Source: Uloborus plumipes
Taxonomy: Eukaryota > Arthropoda > Arachnida > Araneae > Uloboridae
DNA length: 64,000 nucleotides
Direction: 5' to 3'
Assembly (NCBI GenBank): GCA_038373865.1
Contig: JAXGGA010001595.1
Span: 82,736-146,735 of the forward strand
A program made the position numbers and the translations under genes. This document shows positions 46,669-58,568 of the stretch, piece by piece (the first letter of the stretch is position 1; each line of letters begins with the position of its first letter). Under the pieces are notes generated by a model. The model was given only the letters and a program-made list of their open reading frames with translations, did not search any database and was not told where the DNA came from.

Positions 46669-48140
46669 TTGTATCAGGTAGATCAGCCACAACCATTCTT
46701 CCATGATTTAATGTGAACATTAAAAGGAAAGAAATATAATGTCTTTCGTACCATCTCTTTGAAGTGATTACAATCTAACAGTGACCCTCAAATAATCAAG
46801 ATTTCACTGGCCGGGAAGTTTGGAAAATTTCCCGATTGTTGCCAGAATTTACGACGCCAAATACGAAAAGTAACTGAATAGCGGTGTTACAGAAAATGTC
46901 AGAATGGAACTATTATTGTTAAAAATTTAGTGATGGCGGCATTAAATACATGTTTTAAACATGCAATAAAATACTCTTTAGACTGCAAACAACTACTGTT
47001 CCTTCCCAGACCGTTTTCTTTTTCTTTGATTTGGAGAAAGTAGTGTTTCACTGGCTGGGAGGTTTGGTAAATTTCCTGATTGTCGCCAAGCTTTACGACG
47101 CCAAATACGAAGAGGAACTGAATAGCCATCTCTAAATTTTTAACAATAATAGTCCCATTGTGACATTTTCGATAACACCGAATTTTGAGGAAGTCAACTT
47201 AATGAATTTATATTCACTTCAACCTCCTCTGAAGAAAAATTATTATATCCTTTAGTTCAAATGCGCTCCACAACCTTTTAAATTCCACTTAAAGTCATGT
47301 TAAAGTTTAAATCAATTCGCCAAATAAATATAAGAGACAGAAAGTTAAGTAAGTAACAGGAGATATTAATTAATCAAATTAATAAATTTTCAAGGCTTAG
47401 GCAGGGATTCAAGTGAAACAGCAATGCGATCGCTTCGAATGCAATCGCTACTGGAAGTGAATTACATTATCATCAGCTTAACTTGCACTGACGTCACTAC
47501 GAGCGGAGCCAATAAAGCTCACAAGCAGTCGGCCATCTCTCTTATTCGCCAAGTAGGCTGTACGAACGTTTTGGCACATTGCTAAGCTTTGCCAAATCAC
47601 GTCCGATAAGTAATGCTAACATTGAACATTACCAAAACGCGATTCTGCAGTAATGCAACCACTAGCACAGATTACGAGCTGGATCCAAATCGTGCCTTAA
47701 ATCTATACGCAAATCTATACACAAGTGACTTCAGGGACAAAAGAGCAGCTGATCAGAAAATGGCTCTAGTGTTTCAGTTCTGCGTACAGAGTTAGGCCTT
47801 GAAAATTGATTAAATTTGATTAATTAATATCTCCTGTCCTAATTAACGGACAGAAACGTGCTAAAACTTTTCTTTTTCAGAAAAAAAAACCCTTTCCAAC
47901 GATATATAATGTTTTGGGTGTGGGAAGGTTTTTCCCTCTCAATTATGGCGGATACACCAAAAATGAGACTAATTAATTAATTTAAAAATAACTAATTCGA
48001 AATTAAAAATTTGGCCTTCGAGGTGCACGAGGGCGGGGTACGTTCGAATTTTTGAGCCAAGTTTCAGGTCTGTAGGTGCTGTAGGGACTTCTGGCCAGCG
48101 GTTACATACAAACACAAACACCGTCATCTTTATATATATA
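46669..48140 (-). mobile_element. Non-autonomous Helitron B, copy 1, truncated at both ends
   Basis: It is homologous to 58988-60181 of copy 2 but clearly more diverged than the A copies. Its 3' part, equivalent to 58569-58987, is missing: B sequence stops at '...ctgatacaa' directly against A1. At the other end it starts TATATATATAAAGATGACGG, lacking the terminal TC, directly against the CTAG of A2. Inside are a 56-bp inverted repeat (46882-46937 and 47125-47180) and an inserted MITE (47401-47696). There is no coding capacity. Confidence 0.8.
47401..47696. mobile_element. 296-bp insertion (MITE) in Helitron B1
   Basis: B2 shows the empty site (ggcttaaatctatacgc). Here TTA is duplicated at 47398-47400 and 47697-47699. 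The insert starts GGCAGGGATTCAAGTGAAAC and ends CGTGCC, so only the outer GGCA/TGCC is clearly inverted. The first 65 bp resemble the MITE at 10691. The TTA duplication suggests PIF/Harbinger. Confidence 0.65.
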
Positions 48141-48519
48141 CTAGCAGAACCCGGCAGACGTTGTTCTGCCTAGATGTATATTTCGTCTCCACATGGTGTG
48201 TTGGATGTAAAATCTATAAAGCGTTGTTGAAAATAGGCATGAAAGATTTTAAAAATTCTAAATCAAGCAAAGTTGAAATTACGCACTGAACAATCTACAA
48301 ATAGGCCACCAATTATTTTTAAAAAATTACAAAATACTAAACAATGAAAAACTTTACACATAAATTGATTTTAGATAGGAGTTTTATTTACACGTCAAGA
48401 CGAAGAAGCTCTCCACAAATCATAAAAAGAGATCTTCATTTTGAAAATAGAATGTAGAGACACATAAAATGTATAATGTGACTGGACCGTGAATAGCTCT
48501 TTTAAATTAATTAAAAAGG

Positions 48520-51500
48520 AGAGAGAGAGAGAACAGTGAATAGTAATAAAAGGAAATTGACATATTTACAGTAGCATGTGACTGGACTACAAATAGCTAT
48601 TTTAAAGTTATAAAAAAAGCACGGTGAACAAAAATAAAGAGAAATGTACACATTTACAATTACGTTGCAAAAATGCACTGGGCAATCCAAAGGTAGACCA
48701 TCAATCGCTCTTCTAAATTCAAAAAAAAAAAAAAAAAATCACGGTGAACAATAACAATGAAAAATTTACACATTTACAATTATGTTCCAAAAATGAACTG
48801 GATATTCCAAAAAAGTAAACCATCAATTGCTCCTTCAAAAAAAAGAGAGAAAAAAAAAATACGGTGAACATTAATAAGGAGAAATATACATATTTAAAAA
48901 AGGAGACCATCAGTTGTTCCTTTAAATTCAAAGAAAAGAAAAAAAAAAGCACGCTGATCAACATTGAAGAAAAATTTACGTATGCACAATTACGTTGTAA
49001 AAATGCACTAATCAATCCAAAAAAGTAGACCATCAATTGCTCCTTTTATTTAAAAAAAAAAGAAAAAAAAAAACACGGTGAACAATAAAAAAGAAAAATT
49101 TACATATGAACAATTGACGCTGTAAAAATGCACTGATCAATCCAAAAAAGTAGACCATCAATTGCTCCCTTAAATTAAAAACAAAAAAAAGCACGGTGAA
49201 CAATAATAAAGAAAAATCTACATGTGTACAATTACGTTGTAAAAATACACTGATCAGCCAAAAAAAGTAGACCCTCAATTGCTCCCTTATATTAGAAAAA
49301 AAAAAGCACGGTGAACAATTATAAAGAAACATTGACGTATATACAATTACGTTGTAAGAATGCACTGCTCAATCAGAAAAAGTAGACCATCAAATGCTCC
49401 CTTAAATTTAAAAAGAAAAAAAAAAGCACGGTGAACAATAATAAAGAAAAATTTACATATGTGCAATTAAGTTGCAAAAATGCACTGATCAATCCAAAAA
49501 AGTAGACCGTCAATTGCTCCCTTAAATTAGAAAAAAGCACGGTGAACAATTAAAAAGAAAAAGTTACACATGTGCAATTACGTAGTAAAAATGCACTGAT
49601 CAATCCAAAAAAGTAGACCGTCAATTGCTTCCTTAAACTCAAAAAAAAAAAAAAAAGGCACGGTGAACAATAATAAAGAAAAATTTACATATGTACAATT
49701 ACGTCGTAAAAATGCACTGATCAATCCAAAAAAGTAGACCGTCAATTGCTCCCTTAAATTAGAACAAAAAGCACGGTGAACAATTATAAAGAAAAATTTA
49801 CATATATAGAATTAACGTTGTAAAAATGCACTGATCAATCCAAAAAAGTAGAGCATCAATTGCTCCCTTAAATTAGAAAAAAAAGCACGGTGAACAATTA
49901 TAAAGAAAAATTTACATATATAGAATTACGTTGTAAAAATGCACTGATCAATACAAAAAAGTAGACCGTCAATTGTTCCCTTAAATTAGAAAAAAAAGCA
50001 CGGTGAACAATAATAAAGAAAAGTTTACATATGTACAATTACGTTGTAAAAATGCACTGATCAGTCCAAAAAAGTAGACCGTCAATTGCTCCCTTAAATT
50101 AGAAAAAAAAGGCACGGTGAACAATAATAAAGAAAAATTTACGTATGTACAATTACGTCGTGAGAACGCACTGATCGATCCAAAAAAAGTAGAGCATCAA
50201 TTGCTCCCTTACATTTAAAAAAAAAAAAAAAAAAGCACGGTGAACAATAATAAAGAAAAATTTATATTACGTTGTAAAAATGCACTGATCAATCCAAAAA
50301 AGTAGACCGTCAATTACTCCCTTAAATTAGAAAAAAAAAGCACGGTGAACAATAATAAAGAAAAATTTACATATATACAAATAAGTTGCAAAAATGCACT
50401 GATCAATGCAAAAAAGTAGACCGTCAATTGCTCCCTTAAATTCAAAAAAAAAAGCACGGTGAACAATAATAAAGAAAGATTTACATATGTACAATTACGT
50501 CGTAAAAATGCACTGATCAATCCAAAAAAGTAGATCGTCAATTGCTCCCTTAAATTAGAAAAAAAAAGCACGGTGAACAATAATAAAGGAAAATTTACAT
50601 ATGTACAAATAAGTTGCAAAAATGCACTGATCAATCCAAAAAGTAGCCCGTCAATTGCTCCCTTAAATTAGAACAAAAAGCACGGTGAACAATTATAAAG
50701 AAAAATTTACGTGTATACAATTACGTTGTAAAAATGCACTGATCAATCCAAAAAAGTAGACCGTCAATTGCTCCCTTCAATTAAAAAAAAGCACGGTGAA
50801 CAATAATAAAGAAAAGTTTACATATGTACAATTACGTCGTGAGAACGCACTGATCGATCCAAAAAAGTAGAGCATCAATTGATCCCTTAACTTCAAAAAA
50901 AAAAAAAAAGCACGGTGAACAATTCTAAAGAAAAATTTACATATGTACAATTACGTCGTAAAAATGCACAATAAAGAAATGTTTACATATGTACAATCAC
51001 GTTGTAAAAATGCACTGATCAGTCCAAAAACGTAGACCATCAATTGCTCCTTTAAATTAAAAAAAAAAAAGCACGGTGAAAATAATAAAGAAAATTTTAC
51101 ATATGAACAATTACGTCGTAAAAATTCACTGATCAATCCAAAAAAGTAGACCGTCAATTGCTCCCTTAAATTAGAAAAAAAAAAGCACGGTGAACAATAA
51201 TAAAGAAAAATTTACATATGTACAATTACGTCGTGAGAACGCACTGATCGATTCAAAAAAAAAAAAATAGAGCATCAATTGCTCCCTTAAATTAAAAAAA
51301 AAAAAAAAAAAGCACGGTGAACAATAATAAAGAAACATTTATATTGCGTTGTAAAAATGCACTAATCAATCCAAAAAAAAAGTAGACAGTCAATTTCTCC
51401 CTTAATTAAAAAAAAAAGCACGGTGAACAATAAAGGAAAATTTACATATGAATAATTACGTCGTAAAAATGCACTGATCAATCCAAAAATTAGAGCAACA

Positions 51501-51975
51501 ATTGCTCCCTTAAATTAAAAAAAAAAAAAAAACCCAGCACGTTGAAGAATAATAAAGAGAAATTTACATATATGCAATTACGTGGTAAAAATGCACTGAT
51601 TAATCCAAAAAAGTAGACCGTCAATTGCTCCCTTAAATTAGAAAAAAAAAGCACGGTGAACAATAATAAAGAAAAATTTACATATGTAGAATTACGTCGT
51701 GAGAACGCACTGATCGATCCAAAAAAAGTAGAGCATCAATTGCTCCCTTAAATTAAAAAAAAAAAAAAAAAGCACGGTGAACAATAATAAAGAAAAATTT
51801 ATATTACGTTGTAAAAAAGCACTGATCAATCCAAAAAAAGTAGACAGTCAATTTCTCCCTTAATTAAAAAAAAAAAAAGCACGGTGAACAATAAAGGAAA
51901 ATTTACATATGAACAATTACGTCGTAAAAATGCACTGATCAATCCAAAAAATTAGAGCAACAATTGCTCCCTTAA

Positions 51976-52008
<33 letters not shown>

Positions 52009-52457
52009 AACAACAACAGCACGTTGAAGAATAATAAAGAGAAATTTACATATATGCAATTACGTTGTAAAAATGCACTGATTAATCCAAAAAAGTAGAC
52101 CGTCAATTCTGTACCTCAGAACCAGACTAACGTAAGTCCATTTTCGTCATTTTTCGGTAGAGGGGAAAAACGATTGTCGAATACATCGTTTTTCCCCTCT
52201 ACTGAAAAATGACGAAAATGGACTTACGTTAGTCTGGTTCTGAGGTACAGAATTGCTCCCTTAGTTTCAAAAAAAAAAAAAAAGCGCGGTGAACAATAAT
52301 AAAGAAAAATTTACATATGAACAATTACGTCGTAAAAATGCACTGATCAATCTAAAAAAGTAGAGCAACAATTGCTCCCTTAAATTAAAAAAAAAAAAAG
52401 AAGAAAGAAAAAAACAGCAAGTTGAAGAATACTAAAGAGAAATTTACATATTTTCAG
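48520..52457. repeat. Minisatellite of Helitron A2, about 34 units of about 112 bp
   Basis: Unit for unit the same as in A1, differing mainly in A-run lengths. Near 51977-52018 the run is followed by one extra CAA compared with A1. The same order of variant units in both copies shows that the array was copied whole. Confidence 0.95.
52109..52250. mobile_element. 142-bp palindromic MITE inside the minisatellite (copy 2)
   Basis: Identical in position and sequence to 40207-40348, with AATT on both sides (52105-52108 and 52251-52254). It was therefore already present in the common parent of A1 and A2. Confidence 0.9.
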
Positions 52458-52508
52458 TAAATTATGAAAATGAATCATGTTTAAAATACTTCACTCTATT
52501 TTTTACAC

Positions 52509-55500
52509 TTAGATTAATGCAAGTGGATAGACAATATTTTTGGTTTTTTGATTTGGCGTATAGATGTGCAGAGTTTTTGGAGTTCCTACCCTGGAGCAAG
52601 CCACGTACAGCTGACCATGTGAAAAACATGGCTTTTCCAAATGTATCCCGGCAACGCTCAACGACTGCCCTTGAGCTTTGTTGATAGTCATCGCGAAAGC
52701 TAGGCGCACAGGAAATTGCAGTCTTTTGAAGGTGAAGGGCAAATCAGTAGGAACCATAGGAATGCGCGGAATCAGCACATCTTCTCCCTTACATTTTCCA
52801 TTGATTATCGTTGCTTCAATCACGTTTGGCATCAGTTTTTTTACGGAAAGCCTGGTCCCGTTGCACAACTTTGGTGTGTTGAGATTCCGTAGGAGCAATA
52901 TCGGTGAACCAATTTTCAGTTTGAGTTTGTGCGGTGGAACTCCAGGAGGTTCTAAGGAGTTGAGAAATTCCACTGGATAATTTACAGCTTGATCCTCTTC
53001 GATGACTGTATCGATGGATTTGTACTCTGTAACTGCACCAGGAATTTTCAACAGAATAATACTATTGATTCGATTGACGTCATCATTCTTTGGCGCTAAG
53101 ATTGCGCGTTCGCAAAGCCAATCGTGATTCCTGAAATTGTTTACAATGTTCGGGAAGACGTTCTTCTCAAGATCTTCTATTGATGATTGAAGTTGACAGA
53201 AGTTGAGCGGGAAAGATATCTCATGTGTTGTAGGATCTACCGGAAGTTTGCCATCGCCCATGGCCAAAAGTTGTTTCGCAAATGTTGCTGCAAAATCATC
53301 TTTAAGTAAATGGACACGCATATTGGTCGACAGTGTGATTTTCTTCACGTGTCTCCAGAGAGCTGAATTTTTTAGGCATGCCGCCAGTTCGTCTGCTGGT
53401 GTTGCTTTTGGCATAACGGGTAAAGTTTGACGGAAATCGCCGGCGAGAAGTATCACAGTTCCACCCATCGGACGCTGATTGTTTCGGAAATCTCGCAATG
53501 TACGGTCAAGAGCCTCAAGTCCTTTTTTATGCGCCATGGTGCATTCATCCCAGATGATAAGTTTGCACGTTTTCAGCACAGTTGCCATTCCAGATGTTTT
53601 CCCAATATTGCAAAGGGGATGTTCAGCTAAATTTAAATTCAACGGCAGCTTAAGGGCCGAATGCGCCGTTCGACCTCCGTCGAGAAGAGTTGCAGCAATC
53701 CCTGAAGACGCCAAAGCCAGAGCAATATCATTCTTCATTCGGATCTCAGCGAGTATCAAATTGAGTAAAAATGTCTTCCCTGTTCCTCCTGGTGCATCAA
53801 GAAAGAGAAGTCCACCGTTTCCATTTTGCACATGCTCCATAATTGAGAGGTACGCGAGTCGCTGATCATTTGTCAGAAGCTTCTTTTGGGTCTCTACATA
53901 AATTTTTAAGGCATTAACGTCGTACTGCTTTTCTCGCAATACGTCAATATCCATAACATCGGTTCTGGTACGTCTTGGTGAAATAAGTCCAAGTTGGTTT
54001 AGGTGTTTCTTGCTAATGGACACGCACATATCTTCAAGTGATATAAGTGCTTCATTGAAAATGTCTTCCGTATACTGAATACCCAGGCTGGGGTTGGCTC
54101 TTCGCGCTAGAAGCAGTATATCTTCACTCATACTCTCTTTGTGTTTATTCCACAGATCTTTCGGATCAGAAGGGGCACAGGTGGTCAAGATAATTGCAAA
54201 GAGATTTCGAATTTGGTACGCACGCCTTGTCTCAGAAGCTTCTGCCAACGCATCGTCCCAATGGTGATCATTTTCAAGCATCCCAAGTTTCAAACAAACT
54301 TCTCTGTATGTTAGGTGTTCTTGACCGTCGATAGTTTTGATTGCTTGAAACGATGTTGGTCCTCTGATTACGTGGAGCAACATTCTTAAATAGTAACATT
54401 CACCTTGATTCGGATGAACGGTGTACACTCGGCCCAACGTGTCAGTACAAAATATTCCTGGCACCGAAGTATGTCTGGAGCCTCGTTTTCTTCTACAAAA
54501 CGTTTTAGTTGATTGGTTCCAAGTGTAATACTGCGGGACTTCGTGATAAAGCAATGTTTTAGCGAATTCGTCAGTTGAACACAGTTTGAAAAAAGCTGTC
54601 AATGTTGTATTTGGTGGATCTATTGCCCTCTGGACGGCATTCTCTTTCGTAAAATAGACTCGTTGGCCGTTTTCTAAGTGAACACTGAGATGCATAACAG
54701 CAGGAAACCTTTCATGAATGTCGAAACCAAGAATTCTCCAAACAGCTTCGTTGCTGCTGATGTAACGTCCCATTTGAAATTGGTCAACTTCATTGACTGG
54801 TGCATTTGGATTTGCAAGGCCGAAAACTGCCATATCACTACCTTTATTCACGTATTTACATATGTATTTAATTGACTTCACTGAATTGCAGGATTCTAGG
54901 TTGATGTGCGCATTGAATGCTTTTGAAAGCAGAGGGGAGTAAGGCACAATCCATCTGTTATCAATTTCAGTCTCAACCTTATTTACTTTGATAGTTGTTA
55001 TATATCCTCCGTCACCTGGTTTTCGTCGTCTGTACAGCGGATAACCATCGCCACCAGTTTGTGTTTCTTTCAATAGCTGACGTGGATAATTCTTTGTACA
55101 GATGCCGTCTTTCATGCATGGCGAATGCGGGTTGTGTAGCCCACATGGCCCATGGATCATATTCTTCTTGACGATTTCAAATAGCTCAGGATCTTCTTCT
55201 GGGTTTGGTAGTTCAGCACTAATAAAATCGTCGATTTGAGTTGGCACAATTTTTTCAACCAACCAAACCAAGACATGCGCATGTGGCAAGCCTCTCTTCT
55301 GCCACTCAACCGAATACATCCAGCAGCGAGTTTCTCCGTATATATGATTTTTTGTGATGAGATTCATAAATCGGATCAATTTTTGCTTGAATACTCTCGC
55401 AATGATATCATGTCGATGACACGGTTGCTGGCCAGGCAGAAGCAAGTCCTTGATCTCCTCCCAAGACGGGTTGCATGTGAACGTTACGAACAGATCTGGG

Positions 55501-57296
55501 CGTCCATATTTGCGAACATATGTCAGAGCATCCTGAGCATATTCGTGCATGTGTCTTGGACTTCCAGTATACGTTGCCGGAAGTATAACAGGTTGTCCAA
55601 TATCAGCAACATTTTTTTCATTCGCGATTGTATCTCGCAAATGAATATATTCTTCGGCTCGAAGCTTCGATTGGTTGAAGCGAATGTAGTCCAGTCGTTC
55701 ACTTTCAACTTTAGCGTACATATCAACGATGAATTGTTGAAAAAGTTGACGGCATTTCAGGAGATGATTTGATTGCTGGGCACGAATCATGATGCGGTAT
55801 GCATAAAAATCCATGCAACTAACTTTTTTCGTTGTGGTAGCACCTGTAGTGGGACTGGTTTGATACACTTCAAAGTGGTATCCGTCTTCTCCTCGCGGAA
55901 ACAATATCGGATATTGAAGTGCATCGTACGATCGGTGCGTTTCAGAGACTCGCTGCTTCGTTTGATCTCGCTTGCAAATAACAATATCTCGGCGTGAAAT
56001 CTCCGTTCCGACAATTACAGCTGCCACTTCAGGTGCCATTGGAGCATTAAACCGTCTTTCATGCTCGTTGGGCGGCGCTTTGTCTGCTCTAATAATGACT
56101 TTGAAGTTGTCAGATGGTGCATCATCCAATGCGGATTTGAAGTCTCTGATCAAGCGGTTGTGCTCATGGAATAATGATCGCAAATCAGCAATGATATTGC
56201 GATCTGTTGCTACACTTAATGCACAGCGTTGATCAATTTCAGTCTCCACATTGTCCATGAAATAAATTTGTAAGAATTTCGGACTCTCCTCTGGTACTGG
56301 AAGAAGAGAACCGATCTGATGATACACTTGTCCCTGTACCTTGAATGTGGGTACAAAATGATTATATCTGACAATATTTGTTGCTCCAAATGACGTCATT
56401 TGAAAGCTTGAGTTGTACTTCCGAATGTGTTGCAGAAAGTGTTTGGACTCTCGTGTAATACCAGTCGCGTAGGTTAAAAGTGGTTCTGGTGGTTCAGCAA
56501 GAGGTGGCAAATTTACTTTGCCGTTGGAGCAACACATGCCAGGAGCTTCGTTTGGAAATTTCAAAGCGTTACAATGCATGCACTGTGTGGACATTGAGCC
56601 AATAACAACATCGCTATGCATTTTATAATCAAAGTCATTTTCATAATTGAATGCCGCTTTGTTGAGATCTTTTCTCGTTCTTGATCGCGTCTGCCGTGAG
56701 CGTTCAGTTTCACGTCGTGAGTACAGTTCTGCTGGTGATGCAGCAGCTCTTGAAGTAGAAACTCGCATTCTCAGGTCTTCAAGCCTTGCGTTTCTCTCTT
56801 CAGCTGTTTCGGTGACTTTTGAAGTAGAAGCTCGCATTCGCTTGTCTTCAAGTCTTGCTTCTCTCTCTTCGGACGTTTCAATAACTCTTGAAGTAGAGGC
56901 TCGCATTCTCAGGTCTTCAAGTCTTGCGTCTCTCTCTTCATCTGTTTCAGTGGCTCTTGAAGTAGAAGCTCGCATTCGCATGTCTTCAAGCCTTGCGTCT
57001 CTCTCTTCAGATGTTTCAGTGGCTCTTGAAGTAGAGGCTCGCATTCGCATGTCTTCAAGTCTTGCGTCTCTCTCTTCAGATGTTTCAGTGGCTCTTGAAG
57101 TAGAGGCTCGCATTCGCATGTCTTCAAGCCTTGCGTCTCTCTCTTCAGATGTTTCAGTAGCTCTTGCAGTAGAAGTTCGCATACGCTTAGTTTCAAGACG
57201 TGCCTCTCTCTTTTCAAATGTTTCATCAGCTCTGCTCGCAGAGACTTGAGTTGCTTTTCTAGTAGATCTACCTATGCTTGCTTTCTTACGCGGCAT
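52509..57296 (-). CDS. Helitron RepHel, copy 2
   Basis: The 1595-residue product is identical to that of copy 1 across its whole length, so all motifs (CMHC...CC, H672/H674, Y811/Y815, Walker A from 1169, D1250/E1251, TINKAQGQS) are kept. Two intact, identical reading frames of 4.8 kb argue for very recent copying, with no time for decay. The start is the same ATG, in front of MPRKKASIGRSTRKA, giving a basic N-terminus. The protein would act on the ends of its own element and possibly on those of families B and C. Confidence 0.95.
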   Translation of the reverse strand: MPRKKASIGRSTRKATQVSASRADETFEKREARLETKRMRTSTARATETSEERDARLEDMRMRASTSRATETSEERDARLEDMRMRASTSRATETSEERDARLEDMRMRASTSRATETDEERDARLEDLRMRASTSRVIETSEEREARLEDKRMRASTSKVTETAEERNARLEDLRMRVSTSRAAASPAELYSRRETERSRQTRSRTRKDLNKAAFNYENDFDYKMHSDVVIGSMSTQCMHCNALKFPNEAPGMCCSNGKVNLPPLAEPPEPLLTYATGITRESKHFLQHIRKYNSSFQMTSFGATNIVRYNHFVPTFKVQGQVYHQIGSLLPVPEESPKFLQIYFMDNVETEIDQRCALSVATDRNIIADLRSLFHEHNRLIRDFKSALDDAPSDNFKVIIRADKAPPNEHERRFNAPMAPEVAAVIVGTEISRRDIVICKRDQTKQRVSETHRSYDALQYPILFPRGEDGYHFEVYQTSPTTGATTTKKVSCMDFYAYRIMIRAQQSNHLLKCRQLFQQFIVDMYAKVESERLDYIRFNQSKLRAEEYIHLRDTIANEKNVADIGQPVILPATYTGSPRHMHEYAQDALTYVRKYGRPDLFVTFTCNPSWEEIKDLLLPGQQPCHRHDIIARVFKQKLIRFMNLITKNHIYGETRCWMYSVEWQKRGLPHAHVLVWLVEKIVPTQIDDFISAELPNPEEDPELFEIVKKNMIHGPCGLHNPHSPCMKDGICTKNYPRQLLKETQTGGDGYPLYRRRKPGDGGYITTIKVNKVETEIDNRWIVPYSPLLSKAFNAHINLESCNSVKSIKYICKYVNKGSDMAVFGLANPNAPVNEVDQFQMGRYISSNEAVWRILGFDIHERFPAVMHLSVHLENGQRVYFTKENAVQRAIDPPNTTLTAFFKLCSTDEFAKTLLYHEVPQYYTWNQSTKTFCRRKRGSRHTSVPGIFCTDTLGRVYTVHPNQGECYYLRMLLHVIRGPTSFQAIKTIDGQEHLTYREVCLKLGMLENDHHWDDALAEASETRRAYQIRNLFAIILTTCAPSDPKDLWNKHKESMSEDILLLARRANPSLGIQYTEDIFNEALISLEDMCVSISKKHLNQLGLISPRRTRTDVMDIDVLREKQYDVNALKIYVETQKKLLTNDQRLAYLSIMEHVQNGNGGLLFLDAPGGTGKTFLLNLILAEIRMKNDIALALASSGIAATLLDGGRTAHSALKLPLNLNLAEHPLCNIGKTSGMATVLKTCKLIIWDECTMAHKKGLEALDRTLRDFRNNQRPMGGTVILLAGDFRQTLPVMPKATPADELAACLKNSALWRHVKKITLSTNMRVHLLKDDFAATFAKQLLAMGDGKLPVDPTTHEISFPLNFCQLQSSIEDLEKNVFPNIVNNFRNHDWLCERAILAPKNDDVNRINSIILLKIPGAVTEYKSIDTVIEEDQAVNYPVEFLNSLEPPGVPPHKLKLKIGSPILLLRNLNTPKLCNGTRLSVKKLMPNVIEATIINGKCKGEDVLIPRIPMVPTDLPFTFKRLQFPVRLAFAMTINKAQGQSLSVAGIHLEKPCFSHGQLYVACSRVGTPKTLHIYTPNQKTKNIVYPLALI

Positions 57297-58568
57297 TTCG
57301 AATAGTTTATTACTTTAGAATGCCAGTTAAGATGTCAATAGTTACATGGGATAGAAAGGGCATTTGCTTACGAATAAAAAATAAGAGCTATTAACATACA
57401 GGACATAAATTTAATTCTTCCATATCATCATTATTATAGTAAACATAATAACGAAGCACAACCGTTTGAAAATTAAGTAACAACATATCTAATGCGAAGA
57501 AATGAGTTCCATAAATTTTGCACGTGTGGCACAATTTGAGAAAGTACGAATATATTATTGGCAAGGCTGAAAACAATTTTAATAACCTATTTGGTGCTCA
57601 ATACCCACCATTCCGTACGTCGTTAATAATTTTTAACATTGCGGTTAATGACAAATATTACGGACATGAAAAAGCAAACACCTTAAAAAATATGGTAGCA
57701 TTTGAATACTGTCATGCAATAATGTTTGTCTGAGAAGGAAACATATTTAAGCAGATATTTATCATTCACAAATAATTTTTTCTACTCTCGAAAACAAAAA
57801 TAGTTGCGTAGCAACGCGCCTTGGAAAATTTCAATTGTTGAAGGTTCTTGGCGCTATTTAAAAAGTCGCCAATTTGGTAGCTAATTTGGGATACCTTGGA
57901 TCGAACTATTGATTGGATGTTTGGCGAGAAAATATAGTAACATACTTTGATTGAAAACAGCAATATGTATAAAGAACAAAATAGTGTTCGTCCGGAAAAT
58001 AATGCATGACATCTAAGACTCTACAAATCTAAAGGAGTTCCGAAATATGAAACTGAATCTCATTTGTTTAAAAAAAAATTAATCTGTTAATCAAATACCT
58101 TTTTTATCCTTTATACTTGAGATAGTTATTGGGAAAATTAAAAAAAAAGATTAATCTGTTAATCAAATACCTTTTTTATCCTTTATACTTGAGATAGTTA
58201 TTGGGAAAACTTCCATTATTGAGGGCTCTTGGCGCGATTCAAAAGATCGCCAAATTTACGGTAGCAAGCAATTCCAACTATCTGCCAGAGAGTTGAGTTG
58301 ATACACTAAATACTCGATTGGATTGATGAAAGCCTTCGAAAATGGCGTTTTAAATTGAAATTACAGAGACAGAATCAGGTCTAAAATTGAGATAAAAAAA
58401 TAACTACTCATCGGATTTTGTTGAAACTGGTCTCTAAACCTTCCCAGTACCAAAAGGAACAAACGGTGAAAATTTCAGGCAAATCTCCCGGGTGGTTTCT
58501 GAGATCTTAGGGAACACACATATATACATATATACACATTTACCAACATTCATTTTTATATATATAGA
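57297..58568 (-). promoter_or_regulatory. 5' leader of Helitron A2
   Basis: Same as the A1 leader, including the 60-bp duplication (58078-58137 and 58150-58209). One base differs (A at 58-bp-equivalent position 57458 versus G at 45559 in A1). It should hold the RepHel promoter. No other gene is seen. Confidence 0.45.

Larger units (their letters stand above)
48141..58568 (-). mobile_element. Autonomous Helitron A, copy 2 (10.4 kb, both termini intact)
   Basis: On the minus strand it runs from TCTATATATATAAAAATG (plus GA at 58567-58568) to the hairpin GGCAGA-acaacg-TCTGCC and GGGTTCTGCTAG (plus CTAG at 48141-48144), followed by T. It has the same contents as copy 1 in the same order. Unlike copy 1 its 5' TC is complete. 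It is joined upstream (minus sense) directly to the CTAG of B2, and downstream to the 5' edge of B1. It is the best candidate for an intact transposing unit. Confidence 0.92.
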
